From NCBI GenBank assembly GCA_017495165.1, contig JAFEII010000023.1, positions 1 through 64,000 of the forward strand: 64,000 nt of DNA, written 5' to 3'. Both the position numbers and the translations under genes were made by a program. The stretch comes from Hydromonas sp. (lineage in GTDB: Bacteria; Pseudomonadota; Gammaproteobacteria; Burkholderiales; Burkholderiaceae). Position 1 is the stretch's first letter. Each line of letters begins with the position of its first letter. Below, one piece after another: positions 35,880 through 45,225 of the stretch. Under the pieces are notes generated by a model. The model did no database searches. It was not told the DNA's origin and worked only from the letters and a program-made list of their open reading frames with translations.

Positions 35880-36683
35880 ATGCACAGTGAATTAAACCTT
35901 ACCGTTGGAATCAACGCAAACCGCCAATCAGTCTTGCAAGACTGTTTTTACTCGCCACCGCTTAAATTATTGACGTTGCCGCCCACCGCGCCGCACGCCT
36001 TACACGCGATTCAAATGAGCGCGTCACCTGGCTTGTTGGCGGGCGACACCGTCAACATCAATATCAATATCAATATCGACAAAAACGCGGCGTTGAGCCT
36101 TAAAACCCAAGCCTACCAGCGCGTGTTGAGCATGAATGCTGGACAATTGGCCGAGCAACACCTGCAAGTCATCGTCAATGACAACGCGCAGTTTTGCTAC
36201 CTGCCGCACCCCACCGTGTTGCACAGCGGCGCGCACCTCAAACAAACCACGCGCATGGTGCTGGGCGACAATGCCGAGCTGATTTACAGCGACATCGTCG
36301 CATCAGGTCGCGCGGGCAACGGCGAGCATTTCGCCTTTGCGCATTTATCCGCCAAAACCCGCATCGAGTACCAAAACCGCCCGCTGATAGTCGACAACAT
36401 TCAATGGTCGCCCAGCACCCAGCACATTGAAGCGATTGGCCAAATGGAAGGCTTTAGCCACCACACCAATTTGTATTATGTTCACACAGGTGCACTTGAT
36501 GTGAGCGATAAAGTTGAGCAACTGCACGCGCTGATTGAGTTATGGAACACCGCCACGCAAACCGCAGGCGTATCCCTCGTTGCCAACGGAGCGTTGCAAA
36601 TGCGCGCCTTGGCAAACAACGGCGAAGTCTTGATTGAATTGGTGCAGGCCTGCGCGGCGTGCTTGATGGCGGCCAGCGTTTGA
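35880..36683 (+). CDS. ureD: Urease accessory protein UreD
   Basis: 267 aa. Recognised by SPGLLAGDTVNININI..., KTQAYQRVLSM (family: TQAATKVYR), LPHPTVLHSGAHLKQTTRM and DIVASGRAGNGE. UreD binds apo-urease and forms the nickel tunnel with UreF. It stands last in the cluster, after ureG, whereas ureD most often comes first before ureA. No good Shine-Dalgarno is visible and the start follows a 150-base spacer with a palindromic repeat. A hexanucleotide tandem (ATCAAT, three copies plus ATC, 36057-36077) encodes Ile-Asn repeats. Confidence 0.88.
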   Translation: MHSELNLTVGINANRQSVLQDCFYSPPLKLLTLPPTAPHALHAIQMSASPGLLAGDTVNINININIDKNAALSLKTQAYQRVLSMNAGQLAEQHLQVIVNDNAQFCYLPHPTVLHSGAHLKQTTRMVLGDNAELIYSDIVASGRAGNGEHFAFAHLSAKTRIEYQNRPLIVDNIQWSPSTQHIEAIGQMEGFSHHTNLYYVHTGALDVSDKVEQLHALIELWNTATQTAGVSLVANGALQMRALANNGEVLIELVQACAACLMAASV

Positions 36684-36696
36684 GCGGCAACGCCAA

Positions 36697-37638
36697 TCAA
36701 TCCGAGTGCAAAAACCCAAACGCCAGCGGCTTGTCTGTCGGCGCAATCGGCAACAACGACTCGCGTTCAAACTGCGCGCATTGTGCTTTGAGCCATTCGG
36801 TAAAAATCAGCAGTTTGTCCGATTGATGGCTGCGATTGGGCCACAGCAAATGGTAACTCGATGGATGCGCCGCGCGTATCGACGTGATTTGGCGCAACCA
36901 ACCTTGGCGCAAACCCGCATCGCAAATCGATAGCCGCGACAACATCGCGCCCATATTGTTGCGTACCGCTTCGAGCGCAACGCTCGAATCATTGATAACC
37001 AACATCGCTTCAGGTTCGCCCGCATCACTCTGCGCCGCCGTTAACCAGTTGCCCCAGCTCTCATTGTTGTTGATAAAAGCCGCCTGCAAGGCTTGCGCAG
37101 GCGTTTGGTGACCATCAAAACGCGCATCATGCGCACCCGCAACCAACAGCTGCCACTCGCTCATGAGACGCTCAGACTGCGTCGCAGCCGACTCAACCCG
37201 CCCGAACCGGATCGCGCAATCGGCAGGACTGGTTTCAAAGTCAATGATTTCAAGGCTGGCAAGCAACTCAATCCGCCAATGCGGGTATTGCGCATAAAAA
37301 TCAGGCAAACGCGGCACCAGCCAATGCGTGGCAAACGACGGCAACACCGCAACCGTCAAATGCTCGTTTTGCGTGCGCATATTGATGCGGCTGGTCGCAC
37401 TCGCCACTTGTTGCAACGCGTGCCGCACTTGATAACCATAAATCCGCCCCTCGGGCGTGAGCGCCACGCGCCTCCCTGTGCGGTCAATCAAGCTGACGTT
37501 TAAGTATGACTCAAGCAATTTGAGCTGATGGCTGACCGCGCTGTGCGTGACGTGCAGCTCATTGGCCGCTTGCGTCACGCTGCCCAATCGCGCCACAGAC
37601 TCAAACGCGCGCAAGGCGGATAAGGGTGGAAGTTTCAA
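36697..37638 (-). CDS. LysR-family transcriptional regulator
   Basis: 313 aa, GcvA-like. The N-terminal HTH is PLSALRAFESVARLGSVTQA...LHVTHSAVSHQLKLLE; the effector-binding domain follows from about residue 90. It is divergent from the glutathione S-transferase gene with a 138-base spacer, so it probably controls that gene and itself. It is convergent with ureD (13-base gap), so a link to urease is not implied. Confidence 0.9.
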   Translation of the reverse strand: MKLPPLSALRAFESVARLGSVTQAANELHVTHSAVSHQLKLLESYLNVSLIDRTGRRVALTPEGRIYGYQVRHALQQVASATSRINMRTQNEHLTVAVLPSFATHWLVPRLPDFYAQYPHWRIELLASLEIIDFETSPADCAIRFGRVESAATQSERLMSEWQLLVAGAHDARFDGHQTPAQALQAAFINNNESWGNWLTAAQSDAGEPEAMLVINDSSVALEAVRNNMGAMLSRLSICDAGLRQGWLRQITSIRAAHPSSYHLLWPNRSHQSDKLLIFTEWLKAQCAQFERESLLPIAPTDKPLAFGFLHSD

Positions 37639-37690
37639 AATAACGCCTTTGATGTGAATAAAACTAACGGTTTTGGTGAAAAATGGTCGT

Positions 37691-37719
37691 TTGATTTTAC
37701 ACGGTTTGCGCTCTAAAAT
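37691..37719 (+). promoter_or_regulatory. Promoter of the glutathione S-transferase gene
   Basis: TTGATT, 17-bp spacer, TAAAAT, 57 bases ahead of the ATG in the divergent LysR-GST spacer. Confidence 0.5.
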
Positions 37720-37776
37720 GAACTCATGGCATTATAAATAACCATCATCCGCTGTATCTCACTCAAAGGAAAAACC

Positions 37777-38451
37777 ATGTACGAACTTTATATCGGCAAT
37801 AAAACTTACTCATCGTGGTCATTGCGCCCGTGGTTGCTCATGGGCCATTTTCAGATTCCATTTGTTGAACGCAACGTGCCAATTGGTGGCGTAGGCTCAA
37901 ATAAAAATCACCTAGCCTATTCCGCCAACGACTTGGTACCGTGTTTGCATGACGATGGTTTTCAAATATGGGACAGCTTGGCGATTGCCGAATTTCTCAA
38001 CGAGCAGCATCCCGAATTGCAGATGTACCCAGCTGACCAACACGCCCGTGCGCGTGCGCGTTCAATTGCCGCTGAAATGCACTCAGGCTTTGGCGCATTG
38101 CGCAGCGCCATGCCGATGATTGTGAAATTCACCCTCAACGGCGCGCCGATGAATGACGCGGTGGCGGCAGACGTGGCGCGGATTGATGCGATTTGGTGTG
38201 AGACGCGGCGTGAATTTGCGGGTGAGTTGCCGTATTTGTTTGGCGCATTTTCGATTAGTGATGCGATGTTTGCGCCCGTGGTTTGGCGTTGCCATATTTA
38301 TAATGTTCCATTGAGTGCGGCGGCACAAAGCTATGTCAACACCATGCTCGCGCACCCCGCCATGCAAGCGTGGCACGCGCAGGCGCTGGCCGAGACCACC
38401 GCGTTGCCGTATGATCAAGCCGTGTTTGAGCAGTATGGTGGGGCGCGCTGA
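37777..38451 (+). CDS. Glutathione S-transferase family protein
   Basis: 224 aa. Thioredoxin-like N-terminal domain: YIGNKTYSSWSLRPWLLM with Ser in the usual catalytic position, then LVPCLHDDGFQIWDSLAI, the cis-Pro/glutathione-binding DS motif; helical C-terminal domain with FSISDAMFAPVVWR (N-capping box). CAAAGGAAA precedes the ATG. Substrate unknown. Confidence 0.92.
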   Translation: MYELYIGNKTYSSWSLRPWLLMGHFQIPFVERNVPIGGVGSNKNHLAYSANDLVPCLHDDGFQIWDSLAIAEFLNEQHPELQMYPADQHARARARSIAAEMHSGFGALRSAMPMIVKFTLNGAPMNDAVAADVARIDAIWCETRREFAGELPYLFGAFSISDAMFAPVVWRCHIYNVPLSAAAQSYVNTMLAHPAMQAWHAQALAETTALPYDQAVFEQYGGAR

Positions 38452-38520
38452 GGGCTTTTGTTGGAATGCGGCGCGATTGAATACGCGCCATCATGCGCGG
38501 TGCATTGGGCGCTCGCTATA

Positions 38521-38549
38521 AAAATGACCGCACGCGTGCGGTCATTTTG
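38521..38549 (+). terminator. Terminator after the glutathione S-transferase gene
   Basis: AAAATGACCGCA-cgcg-TGCGGTCATTTT, then TG. The same stem recurs at 63866-63895 next to a paralogous gene. Confidence 0.85.
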
Positions 38550-38622
38550 TAATACCAATGTAAAACTATGGATGAAGTGGTTGCTGTGCGGGTTTGGCAG
38601 GCAGGTTTCGGTGTTTTTGTGA

Positions 38623-38649
38623 TAAAAAATGCCGCGTTCAACGCGGCAT
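38623..38649 (-). terminator. Terminator of the Cys-module lipoprotein gene
   Basis: On the minus strand ATGCCGCGTT-G-AACGCGGCAT followed by T's, 49 bases beyond the lipoprotein stop. Confidence 0.8.
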
Positions 38650-38697
38650 GGTGGCAGTCACCAGCGCTTGGCTGGATTGGCCAAAAACAGCTCATTC

Positions 38698-39141
38698 TTA
38701 CATGCCGTGCATGTCGCCGTGGCGTTTGCCGTGCTTCATGCCTTTTGGATGGGCGGCCAAAGTGTCGCCCATTTTGGTGCAGGTTGCCTCTAGCTGCTTA
38801 TTCGCGTCCATCATTGACGTGACTTGCACAGCGTCGCCATCTTTTTTACCCACGCAAGCCGCTTGTGAGGCTTGAATGTGTGCCACCATTTTGGCTGGCA
38901 TGGCGCGCACGGTGTTGTCGTGCGGTGATTTGGCGCAAACAGCATCGACGGCGCCCCACATTGGATGCTCAAAGCGAACTGCTGTGCCTTCGGTTTTACC
39001 TGCGCACGCAGCAATTGCGGCTTCGTGCTGGGCAGGGTTCATGCCTGAACGCATGTGGTGATTGCTTTTTGCGCAGGCCACAGCGCCGCTGGCTGCTGCA
39101 ACGACGGCGAGAGCGGAAATAATTTTGGTACGCATTTTCAT
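38698..39141 (-). CDS. Lipoprotein with two Cys-pair modules
   Basis: 147 aa from ATG 39141, behind AAAAGGAT; a longer frame to 39468 lacks a start site. Lipobox GAVAC puts the lipidated Cys at 23; a His/Met-rich segment (SNHHMRSGMNPAQHE) follows. Two similar modules then appear: AACAGKTEGTAV...AVCAK and AACVGKKDGDAV...ATCTK, each with a Cys pair about 25 residues apart. The tail is again His/Met-rich (GMKHGKRHGDMHGM). Metal binding is plausible from composition. A paralogue is cut by the window end at 63931-64000. No family name recognised. Confidence 0.7.
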   Translation of the reverse strand: MKMRTKIISALAVVAAASGAVACAKSNHHMRSGMNPAQHEAAIAACAGKTEGTAVRFEHPMWGAVDAVCAKSPHDNTVRAMPAKMVAHIQASQAACVGKKDGDAVQVTSMMDANKQLEATCTKMGDTLAAHPKGMKHGKRHGDMHGM

Positions 39142-39568
39142 GACAAATCCTTTTAAATGAGTCAATATGCCCAAAACCATTTTGAGCATGGCGCAACCAT
39201 ACGCGCTAATTGCGGAATGATTACGGAATAAATGCTGAACAAATGTGCGCGTGTCGCATCTAAGGTGGCCTCTAAAAAAGATGCCCAACGCGGCTTTGGG
39301 GCGTTTTTTTAAAATCGCACAAGGCAAGTGGTTTGGGCAGGGCAGAAAAAGCCGTGTGCAAGAGATATGATGCAATGCAGTCATGTTTTCCCCATCAATC
39401 TGTCGGGTTTGCCCGCCATATCCAAAGCGCAAATTTGGAACGGTTTGATTGTGCGCATTGAGGCGCAAACGCGGCCAATCAGCGTCTCTAAACTCAAATA
39501 AATGGCGGGGCGCATGCTATAATCGCGCTCCATTTTAACCGCGAGTCCGCCCGCAAAAGCCATTTTTC
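39142..39568. other. Spacer before the dnaE remnant, with one promoter
   Basis: No ORF with a ribosome-binding site is visible. A hairpin GCCC...GGGGC with flanking A6/T7 (about 39275-39308) could be a weak terminator. An extended -10 box TGCTATAAT lies at 39515-39523, 45 bases ahead of the dnaE remnant. Confidence 0.45.
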
Positions 39569-39924
39569 ATGAGTCAACCCAGCTTCGTCCACCTCCGAAT
39601 GCACTCAGATTTTTCAGTCTCTGATGCCATCAATTACGCCCGCGATGATGCCCAAGGCGTCAAACCGATTTTGGGCGCAGACATTCTGGTTGCCAACGCG
39701 GACGATGCAACCGCGCCGCACCGCATGTTATTGTTGGTCAAAAACCACGGCGGCCACTTATTTGATGAATGCGCCGCCGTTGAAAAAGTCGCCAAAACGC
39801 GGCTCAAAGACGTGGCGCCAGCGTGGACATCGCGCTGGGTTTGGATTGGCGGATTTTACCGACCGACGAGATGATGGAAAAGTTAACAGAAATGAGCGCG
39901 GTTTGTTCGGTTGAGATGTTGTAA
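39569..39924 (+). pseudogene. Internally deleted dnaE (DNA polymerase III alpha) remnant
   Basis: The N-terminus MSQPSFVHLRMHSDFSVSDA is that of DnaE (PHP domain). It jumps directly to QGVKPILGADILVANADD and HRMLLLVKNHGGHL, which in intact DnaE lie about 50 residues further on, and then to unrelated sequence (DECAAVEKVAKTRLKDV) ending at TGA 39874. Another frame continues DIALGLDWRILPTDEMMEKL to a stop at 39924. A promoter with TATAAT is retained. An intact dnaE must lie elsewhere. Confidence 0.75.
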
Positions 39925-39942
39925 TTATTAACAGGAGGTTTT

Positions 39943-40851
39943 ATGAATAAAACGATTGTGTATCATGTGCATGGAGATGAGAAGTTTTTTTTGCAGGCTC
40001 GCCTGTCTATTTTGACACTGTTGCATCATTTAATAAAAAACAATCGATTTGACTATCAAATTGCTGTTTATACGGACAAAATCGAACAAATCCCAAAGCA
40101 TTCATTCATTCAGGTGATTGAGACGCCTAAGGCAATTCTAAATGAGTGGGCGGGTGAATTTGACTTTGTACACCGAATTAAAATCAAGGTGATTGAGGAT
40201 GCGCTCATTCGCTTTAAAACGCCGACGCTGCATGTGGATTGTGATACGCGTTGGCACGGGCTGCCTGATGAGGATTTTGCACATTTACTTCTCTCGGATG
40301 CTCAGAGGCCGTGCTTTATTATGCACGCTAAGGAAAGCCCAGTTTCAAAAACATCCCACGCATCTTTTTTGCGTTTTTTTCAACGCAATCCCGATTTCTT
40401 GGCGAGCTGGGGTTTAAAAAGTGAGGCGCCTTGGTTTATGTACAACGCCGGAGCGATTGGCTTGCCGCAGAGTGGGGTTGCGACGATTCGTGACGTTTTG
40501 AAGCTGTCCGATACCTTATTTACAAAAGTACATGGTAAATGGTTGGCAGAGCAGGTGGCTTTTTCAATGATTGCTCAAAGCAAATCAACGATTCTCGAAA
40601 TGACGCCCGTGTTAGAGCATTACTGGCCTTACAGTAGAGCTGTTCCTGGTGTGATAGCGCCATTCCTAAAAGGAATCTCTCATTTGTCTATCGAAGAGCA
40701 AGCTGCGGTTTGCTTTGATATAAATTGGAATGTGTTAGCGTTGACGCAATCCTCCGTAGACAACGCCAGCTGGCTAAAAAAGGCTTACGTTCGTTTTAAA
40801 AAATCAATTGCAAAAAGACGCTTGGATATGCGTGTATTTTTGTCCAAATAA
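39943..40851 (+). CDS. Putative glycosyltransferase of unknown target
   Basis: 302 aa. The start (MNKTIVYHVHGDEKFFLQA) follows a strong ACAGGAGG. The region TPTLHVDCDTRWHG (about 94-107) has the look of a GT-A DxD motif at the end of a beta strand, the N-terminus resembles nucleotide-sugar binding folds (SILTLLHHL...IAVYTD), and MYNAGAIGLP resembles an acceptor-side segment of GT8-like enzymes. No cell-envelope cluster surrounds it; it stands alone between the dnaE remnant and mnmE and is more AT-rich than mnmE. Assignment rests on these weak motifs. Confidence 0.5.
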   Translation: MNKTIVYHVHGDEKFFLQARLSILTLLHHLIKNNRFDYQIAVYTDKIEQIPKHSFIQVIETPKAILNEWAGEFDFVHRIKIKVIEDALIRFKTPTLHVDCDTRWHGLPDEDFAHLLLSDAQRPCFIMHAKESPVSKTSHASFLRFFQRNPDFLASWGLKSEAPWFMYNAGAIGLPQSGVATIRDVLKLSDTLFTKVHGKWLAEQVAFSMIAQSKSTILEMTPVLEHYWPYSRAVPGVIAPFLKGISHLSIEEQAAVCFDINWNVLALTQSSVDNASWLKKAYVRFKKSIAKRRLDMRVFLSK

Positions 40852-41018
40852 CTCAAGGCTTAAAAAGCATCGTGTTGGAGCTGCTGGCTTTGGCATTCTT
40901 TTTAGCTTATGCCAAAAACAGCGCGGGGCTGGCCGAACCGCAGCCCAAAAAGCATTGCCCAACTCCCGCCAAATAATTTTTACGTCATTGCGCAAACAGT
41001 ACGCAAAAGGTCTTATTC

Positions 41019-42437
41019 ATGCAAAATCACCTCTCATCACACGCACCCGACACCATCATCGCGATCGCCACCGCAGCGGGGCGTGGCGGCGTGGGCGTGG
41101 TGCGCGCATCGGGCAGCTTGCCTGCGATTTCAGCCTTGATGCAGCAAATATGTGGGCGCACACTCACGCCGCGTCACGCCACTTACGGCGCATTTTGTAA
41201 CCACGACGCCAGCCCAATCGATCACGGCATTGCGCTGTATTTCAACGCGCCGCATTCGTACACGGGCGAGCATGTACTTGAGTTACAAGGGCACGGCGGG
41301 CCCGTGGTCATGCAATTATTGCTGCGCCGTTGCCTAGAAATTGGGGTGGCGCATGCGCTTAATATTCGCATGGCGCACGCAGGCGAGTTTACCGAGCGCG
41401 CTTTTTTAAATGACAAAATGGATTTGGCGCAGGCCGAAGCCGTGGCAGATTTAATTGAAGCGGCCACGGAAGCGGCCGCCAAAAGTGCGGTCAAATCATT
41501 GAGCGGTGATTTTTCGCACAAAATCAATGGCTTGGTCGCAAAGGTTGTGCATTTGCGCATGTTGGTGGAAGCGACCTTGGATTTTCCTGAGGAAGAAATT
41601 GATTTTTTACAAAAGGCCGATGCGTTTGGGCAATTGGAACAAATTCAAACCCAGCTTGGCGCAGTGCTTGCCACCGCCAAACAAGGCGTGTTGCTGCGCG
41701 ACGGCGTGAATGTCGTGCTGGTTGGGCAGCCCAACGTGGGCAAGTCCTCACTTTTAAACGCGCTGGCGGGACAAGACGTTGCGATTGTCACCGCAATCGC
41801 TGGCACAACCCGCGACACCGTGACCTCAAATGTGCAAATTGAAGGCGTGCCGCTCAACATCATTGACACCGCAGGGCTGCGCGAGACCGATGACGTGGTT
41901 GAGGCAATCGGCATTGAGCGCACATGGGCGGCGGTTAAAACCGCTGATGTTGTGCTGCATTTACAGGACTTAAGTCACGAATCTCAAGCCCAAAACGCGA
42001 CTGAGGACGCGCAATTATTGGCGCAGCTGCAAAACCAACTGCCTGCTGGTACGCCGGTTTTATCCCTGTTAAATAAAGTGGATTTGGTCAGCAATCACAC
42101 ACGCGAGGCCATCAATCAAAACCCCAACCACTTAATTTTGAGCGCAAAAACAGGGCAGGGCTTGGACGAATTGCGCGCCAAACTTTTGCAGATTGTTGGG
42201 TTTGAAACCAATCAAACCGACACTTTTATCGCCCGCGAACGTCATCTAACCGCATTACGTGCCGCCGATGAGCATTTGCAATTGGCGTATGTACACGCGC
42301 TCACGCAAGCGCAAGCCTTGGATTTATTTGCCGAAGAATTGCGCTTGGCGCAAGAAGCCTTAAACCAAATCACTGGACAATTTACGGCCGATGATTTATT
42401 GGGTGTGATTTTTTCAAGTTTTTGTATTGGCAAATAA
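41019..42437 (+). CDS. mnmE: tRNA modification GTPase MnmE
   Basis: 472 aa. N-terminal folate-binding domain ([20 protein letters not shown]), helical domain, G domain with [25 protein letters not shown] and NKVD, and the C-terminal FCIGK with the catalytic Cys at 469. With MnmG it installs the cmnm5 group at U34 of tRNAs. Upstream of the ATG there is no strong Shine-Dalgarno (AAAAGGTC is the best). Confidence 0.97.
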   Translation: MQNHLSSHAPDTIIAIATAAGRGGVGVVRASGSLPAISALMQQICGRTLTPRHATYGAFCNHDASPIDHGIALYFNAPHSYTGEHVLELQGHGGPVVMQLLLRRCLEIGVAHALNIRMAHAGEFTERAFLNDKMDLAQAEAVADLIEAATEAAAKSAVKSLSGDFSHKINGLVAKVVHLRMLVEATLDFPEEEIDFLQKADAFGQLEQIQTQLGAVLATAKQGVLLRDGVNVVLVGQPNVGKSSLLNALAGQDVAIVTAIAGTTRDTVTSNVQIEGVPLNIIDTAGLRETDDVVEAIGIERTWAAVKTADVVLHLQDLSHESQAQNATEDAQLLAQLQNQLPAGTPVLSLLNKVDLVSNHTREAINQNPNHLILSAKTGQGLDELRAKLLQIVGFETNQTDTFIARERHLTALRAADEHLQLAYVHALTQAQALDLFAEELRLAQEALNQITGQFTADDLLGVIFSSFCIGK

Positions 42438-42599
42438 GCGGAAATAAGCGCAATCCAAGCGCTATCTAAACGCAACCCAAATCCAATGATTGCCGCGCAA
42501 TCTGTTGCGCAATTGCCTGCATTTCCCCATAAGACTGGGTAAAACCAGTAAATTCCAGTACAATGCCCGCTTTAATACTCTGTTTTGAATGACCTTTAC

Positions 42600-44072
42600 A
42601 TGACGCAAACCGCCAACACCGCACCAACCGATTTTACTGGCTTTGGCCTTGACGCCCGCTTGCAGCGCGCCATCGAAGAATCGGGCTACACCACGCCCAC
42701 CCCCATTCAAGCGCAAGCCATTCCCGTGGTTTTGAGCGGGCATGACGTCATGGGTTCCGCCCAAACCGGCACAGGTAAAACCGCCAGTTTTGTACTGCCA
42801 CTGCTCCAAAAAATCCTACCGCTCGCATCCGCCAGCACCTCACCCGCCCGCCATCCTGTGCGCGCATTGGTGCTGTGCCCAACCCGCGAATTGGCGGTTC
42901 AAGTGGCAGACAATGCACAAAAATACGCCAAGCACACGCCCATCCGCACCGCAGTCGTATTTGGCGGCATGGACATCAAGCCGCAAGCGGCGATTTTGCG
43001 CACAGGTGTCGAGCTGATTATTGCCACGCCAGGGCGCTTGCTTGACCATTTAGAGCAAGGCAATATTTCGCTCAACCAAGTGGGCTATTTGGTTTTGGAC
43101 GAAGCCGACCGCATGTTGGACATGGGGTTTTTACCAGACTTGCAACGCATCATGAATGTGTTGCCAAAGCAGCGCCAAACCTTATTATTTTCAGCCACGT
43201 TTTCCCCAGAAATCCGCAAACTGGCCGAATCATACCAAAATCACCCCGTCACCATTGAAACCGCGCAGCGCAACGCCACCTCAACCAACATCACCCAAAC
43301 CGTGTACAGCGTGGCCGACAAAGCCGTCAAGCGCAGCGCATTGGTGCAGCTGATTCAAGAACAAAACGTTGAGCAAGCCATGATTTTTGTGAATACAAAA
43401 GTCGAGGCGCGCGAACTCACCCGATTTTTACAACGCGCCCGCATCAACGCGCAAACCATTCACGGTGACCAAACCCAAGCCGAGCGCTTGGCCACATTGG
43501 CGCTGTTTAAAGACAACAGCGTACCGATTTTAGTCGCAACCGACGTGGCCGCACGCGGCCTAGACATTCCCGCCATGCCGTGCGTGATTAACTTTGACCT
43601 GCCATACAACGCCGAAGACTACGTGCACCGAATTGGCCGCACAGGGCGCGCAGGCGCACAAGGGCGCGCCTTGTCAATCGTCACGCCGTACGATGACAAA
43701 TTACTGGCGGCGATTGCCAAACTCACCAAAACCGAATTCACCAGTATTGCAATTGTGCCGCAAGCCGCCGCGTTTACGCCCCGCACCGAGCGCTCAGAAC
43801 GCGCAGCCCCGCGCAGCGATCGCGCGGACAAACCGTTTGAGCGTCGTTACAAAGCCCCCGACAACCACAGCCACACCAATCGCCGCGTCAGTACCGAAGA
43901 CCCAGAAGTCACGCGCCTGCGCCGCAAAATCAGCCTGTCAAACGACCCGTTTTTTAACAAACCGTATCAGCCAAGCACACACGTCGCAGTCAAAACCAGC
44001 GAGCAAGCACACGAAGCGCCATTGCGCAAAGCAAAAGTCGCTGCACTTTGCACCCCCAAAACCAAGGCGTAA
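42600..44072 (+). CDS. rhlE: DEAD-box RNA helicase, RhlE type
   Basis: 490 aa from ATG 42600 (MTQTANTAPTDFTGFGL). All helicase motifs are visible: Q motif PTPIQAQAIP, AQTGTGKT, PTRELAVQ, TPGRLLDH, DEADRMLDMGF, SAT, ATDVAARGLDIP and HRIGRTGRAG. A basic, disordered tail from about residue 400 contains Arg/Ser/Asp repeats, as usual for RhlE. It unwinds structured RNA in ribosome assembly or decay. No Shine-Dalgarno is evident at the chosen ATG. Confidence 0.92.
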   Translation: MTQTANTAPTDFTGFGLDARLQRAIEESGYTTPTPIQAQAIPVVLSGHDVMGSAQTGTGKTASFVLPLLQKILPLASASTSPARHPVRALVLCPTRELAVQVADNAQKYAKHTPIRTAVVFGGMDIKPQAAILRTGVELIIATPGRLLDHLEQGNISLNQVGYLVLDEADRMLDMGFLPDLQRIMNVLPKQRQTLLFSATFSPEIRKLAESYQNHPVTIETAQRNATSTNITQTVYSVADKAVKRSALVQLIQEQNVEQAMIFVNTKVEARELTRFLQRARINAQTIHGDQTQAERLATLALFKDNSVPILVATDVAARGLDIPAMPCVINFDLPYNAEDYVHRIGRTGRAGAQGRALSIVTPYDDKLLAAIAKLTKTEFTSIAIVPQAAAFTPRTERSERAAPRSDRADKPFERRYKAPDNHSHTNRRVSTEDPEVTRLRRKISLSNDPFFNKPYQPSTHVAVKTSEQAHEAPLRKAKVAALCTPKTKA

Positions 44073-44132
44073 TTGTGGTGATGATTGCCGTTTGAACGCA
44101 GGCCGTATGAAAATCGAGTCGTTTCATGCAAC

Positions 44133-44168
44133 AAAAAAGGAATCGCAGCCAAGCGATTCTTTTTTTGT
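44133..44168 (+). terminator. Terminator after rhlE
   Basis: AATCGC / GCGATT core with A- and T-runs extending the stem, then T7. It may serve both rhlE and the convergent MOSC gene. Confidence 0.75.
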
Positions 44169-44206
44169 ATCAACCCTCAAATCATCAATCCTAAAACCAC
44201 GCAAGG

Positions 44207-45061
44207 CTAAAACCCATAATCCGCCGCAACGCTCTGCCCAACGCGCAGTATTTGCCCAGCGCCTGTCAGCACAATCGCATTCATGCCAAAAGTAATCGCA
44301 CCATCGAGCCGCGCATCGGCGCGGTACGTCAAAATCGTGTCCGACACCGCTTCGGGCTGGGCTTGTGCGGTGTCAGGATTGATGCTGGGGATTGGGCAGC
44401 GCTCGCATGGTTTGGCGATTTTGAGCGCAATTGGCGCATCGGCGCTGATGTGCAACACATCGAGTAAATCCTCATCATGCGCATTTAAATCAGCCAAAAC
44501 CAGATTGGGGCGAAATCGGCGCTGGTCAACGGGCGCAAAGCCGTTGTGGCGCAAGCGCTGATTGAGTTCATCAACTGCCGCAACCGTGGTCACCAAAATC
44601 GGATAACCATCGGCAAACTGCGTGACAGCCGGCGCGCCATTTGTCCACGTCGTGCTACACGCGCGTGGCTTAGCAGGGTTAAATTGCACCAATCGTACAG
44701 ATTGACCCAAGGCCTGTGTGAACCATGCCGCTGCGTCATTGCCGCAGTCAAACGCGCTCACCACATCGTCCCAAATTTGTACCTGCAGTTCTTCGCCTTT
44801 TTGAGCGATGGGCAAAGACAATTGAGGCATGTTGGGCGCGTTGATGTGTAAACAATCGCCCACAATATTGGGCTCAATCAAGACCATGTGCGCCAGCTCG
44901 CGTTGGCTTAAAAAGCGCTGGTTGCCATCAATCAACATCCATTGTCGGTCGTATTGCAAACCCGTATGCGTCAGCAAAGCGGCCTGTACAGAAATGCCCG
45001 CGCAGGACTTAATCGGGTGGATGAACAGCTGGGCAATGGTTGATTGGGTGTCGTGCGTCAT
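44207..45061 (-). CDS. MOSC-domain protein (YcbX-like)
   Basis: 284 aa. MOSC N-terminal beta barrel: QLFIHPIKSCAGISVQ...GLQYDRQWML; MOSC domain from about residue 130 with FRPNLVL and the conserved Cys in KPCERCPIPSINPDT, which binds the molybdenum cofactor in this family. YcbX-type proteins reduce N-hydroxylated compounds. Stands alone on the minus strand. Confidence 0.9.
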   Translation of the reverse strand: MTHDTQSTIAQLFIHPIKSCAGISVQAALLTHTGLQYDRQWMLIDGNQRFLSQRELAHMVLIEPNIVGDCLHINAPNMPQLSLPIAQKGEELQVQIWDDVVSAFDCGNDAAAWFTQALGQSVRLVQFNPAKPRACSTTWTNGAPAVTQFADGYPILVTTVAAVDELNQRLRHNGFAPVDQRRFRPNLVLADLNAHDEDLLDVLHISADAPIALKIAKPCERCPIPSINPDTAQAQPEAVSDTILTYRADARLDGAITFGMNAIVLTGAGQILRVGQSVAADYGF

Positions 45062-45225
45062 GTTCTGCTTTCAAAAGTAATCGGTAACTATACACAAATC
45101 ACGCTGATTTTCGGCTGCTTTCATAAGCCGTGAAGGATTTCACAGCCGCATAATAAGCCGCGCGCATTATTTTAAACAGGCCGTTTTAGGCCAATATGGG
45201 GGTAAAAACGGACAAGTCTGAACGG

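Noticed and set aside
36054..36080. ATCAAT tandem repeat considered as a phase-variation switch
   Set aside because: The unit is a multiple of three, so slippage cannot switch the frame on and off; retained only as a length-variation note.
43594..44295. 233-codon plus-strand frame overlapping rhlE
   Set aside because: It lies in another frame of rhlE and reads as Pro/Thr/Lys-rich out-of-frame sequence.
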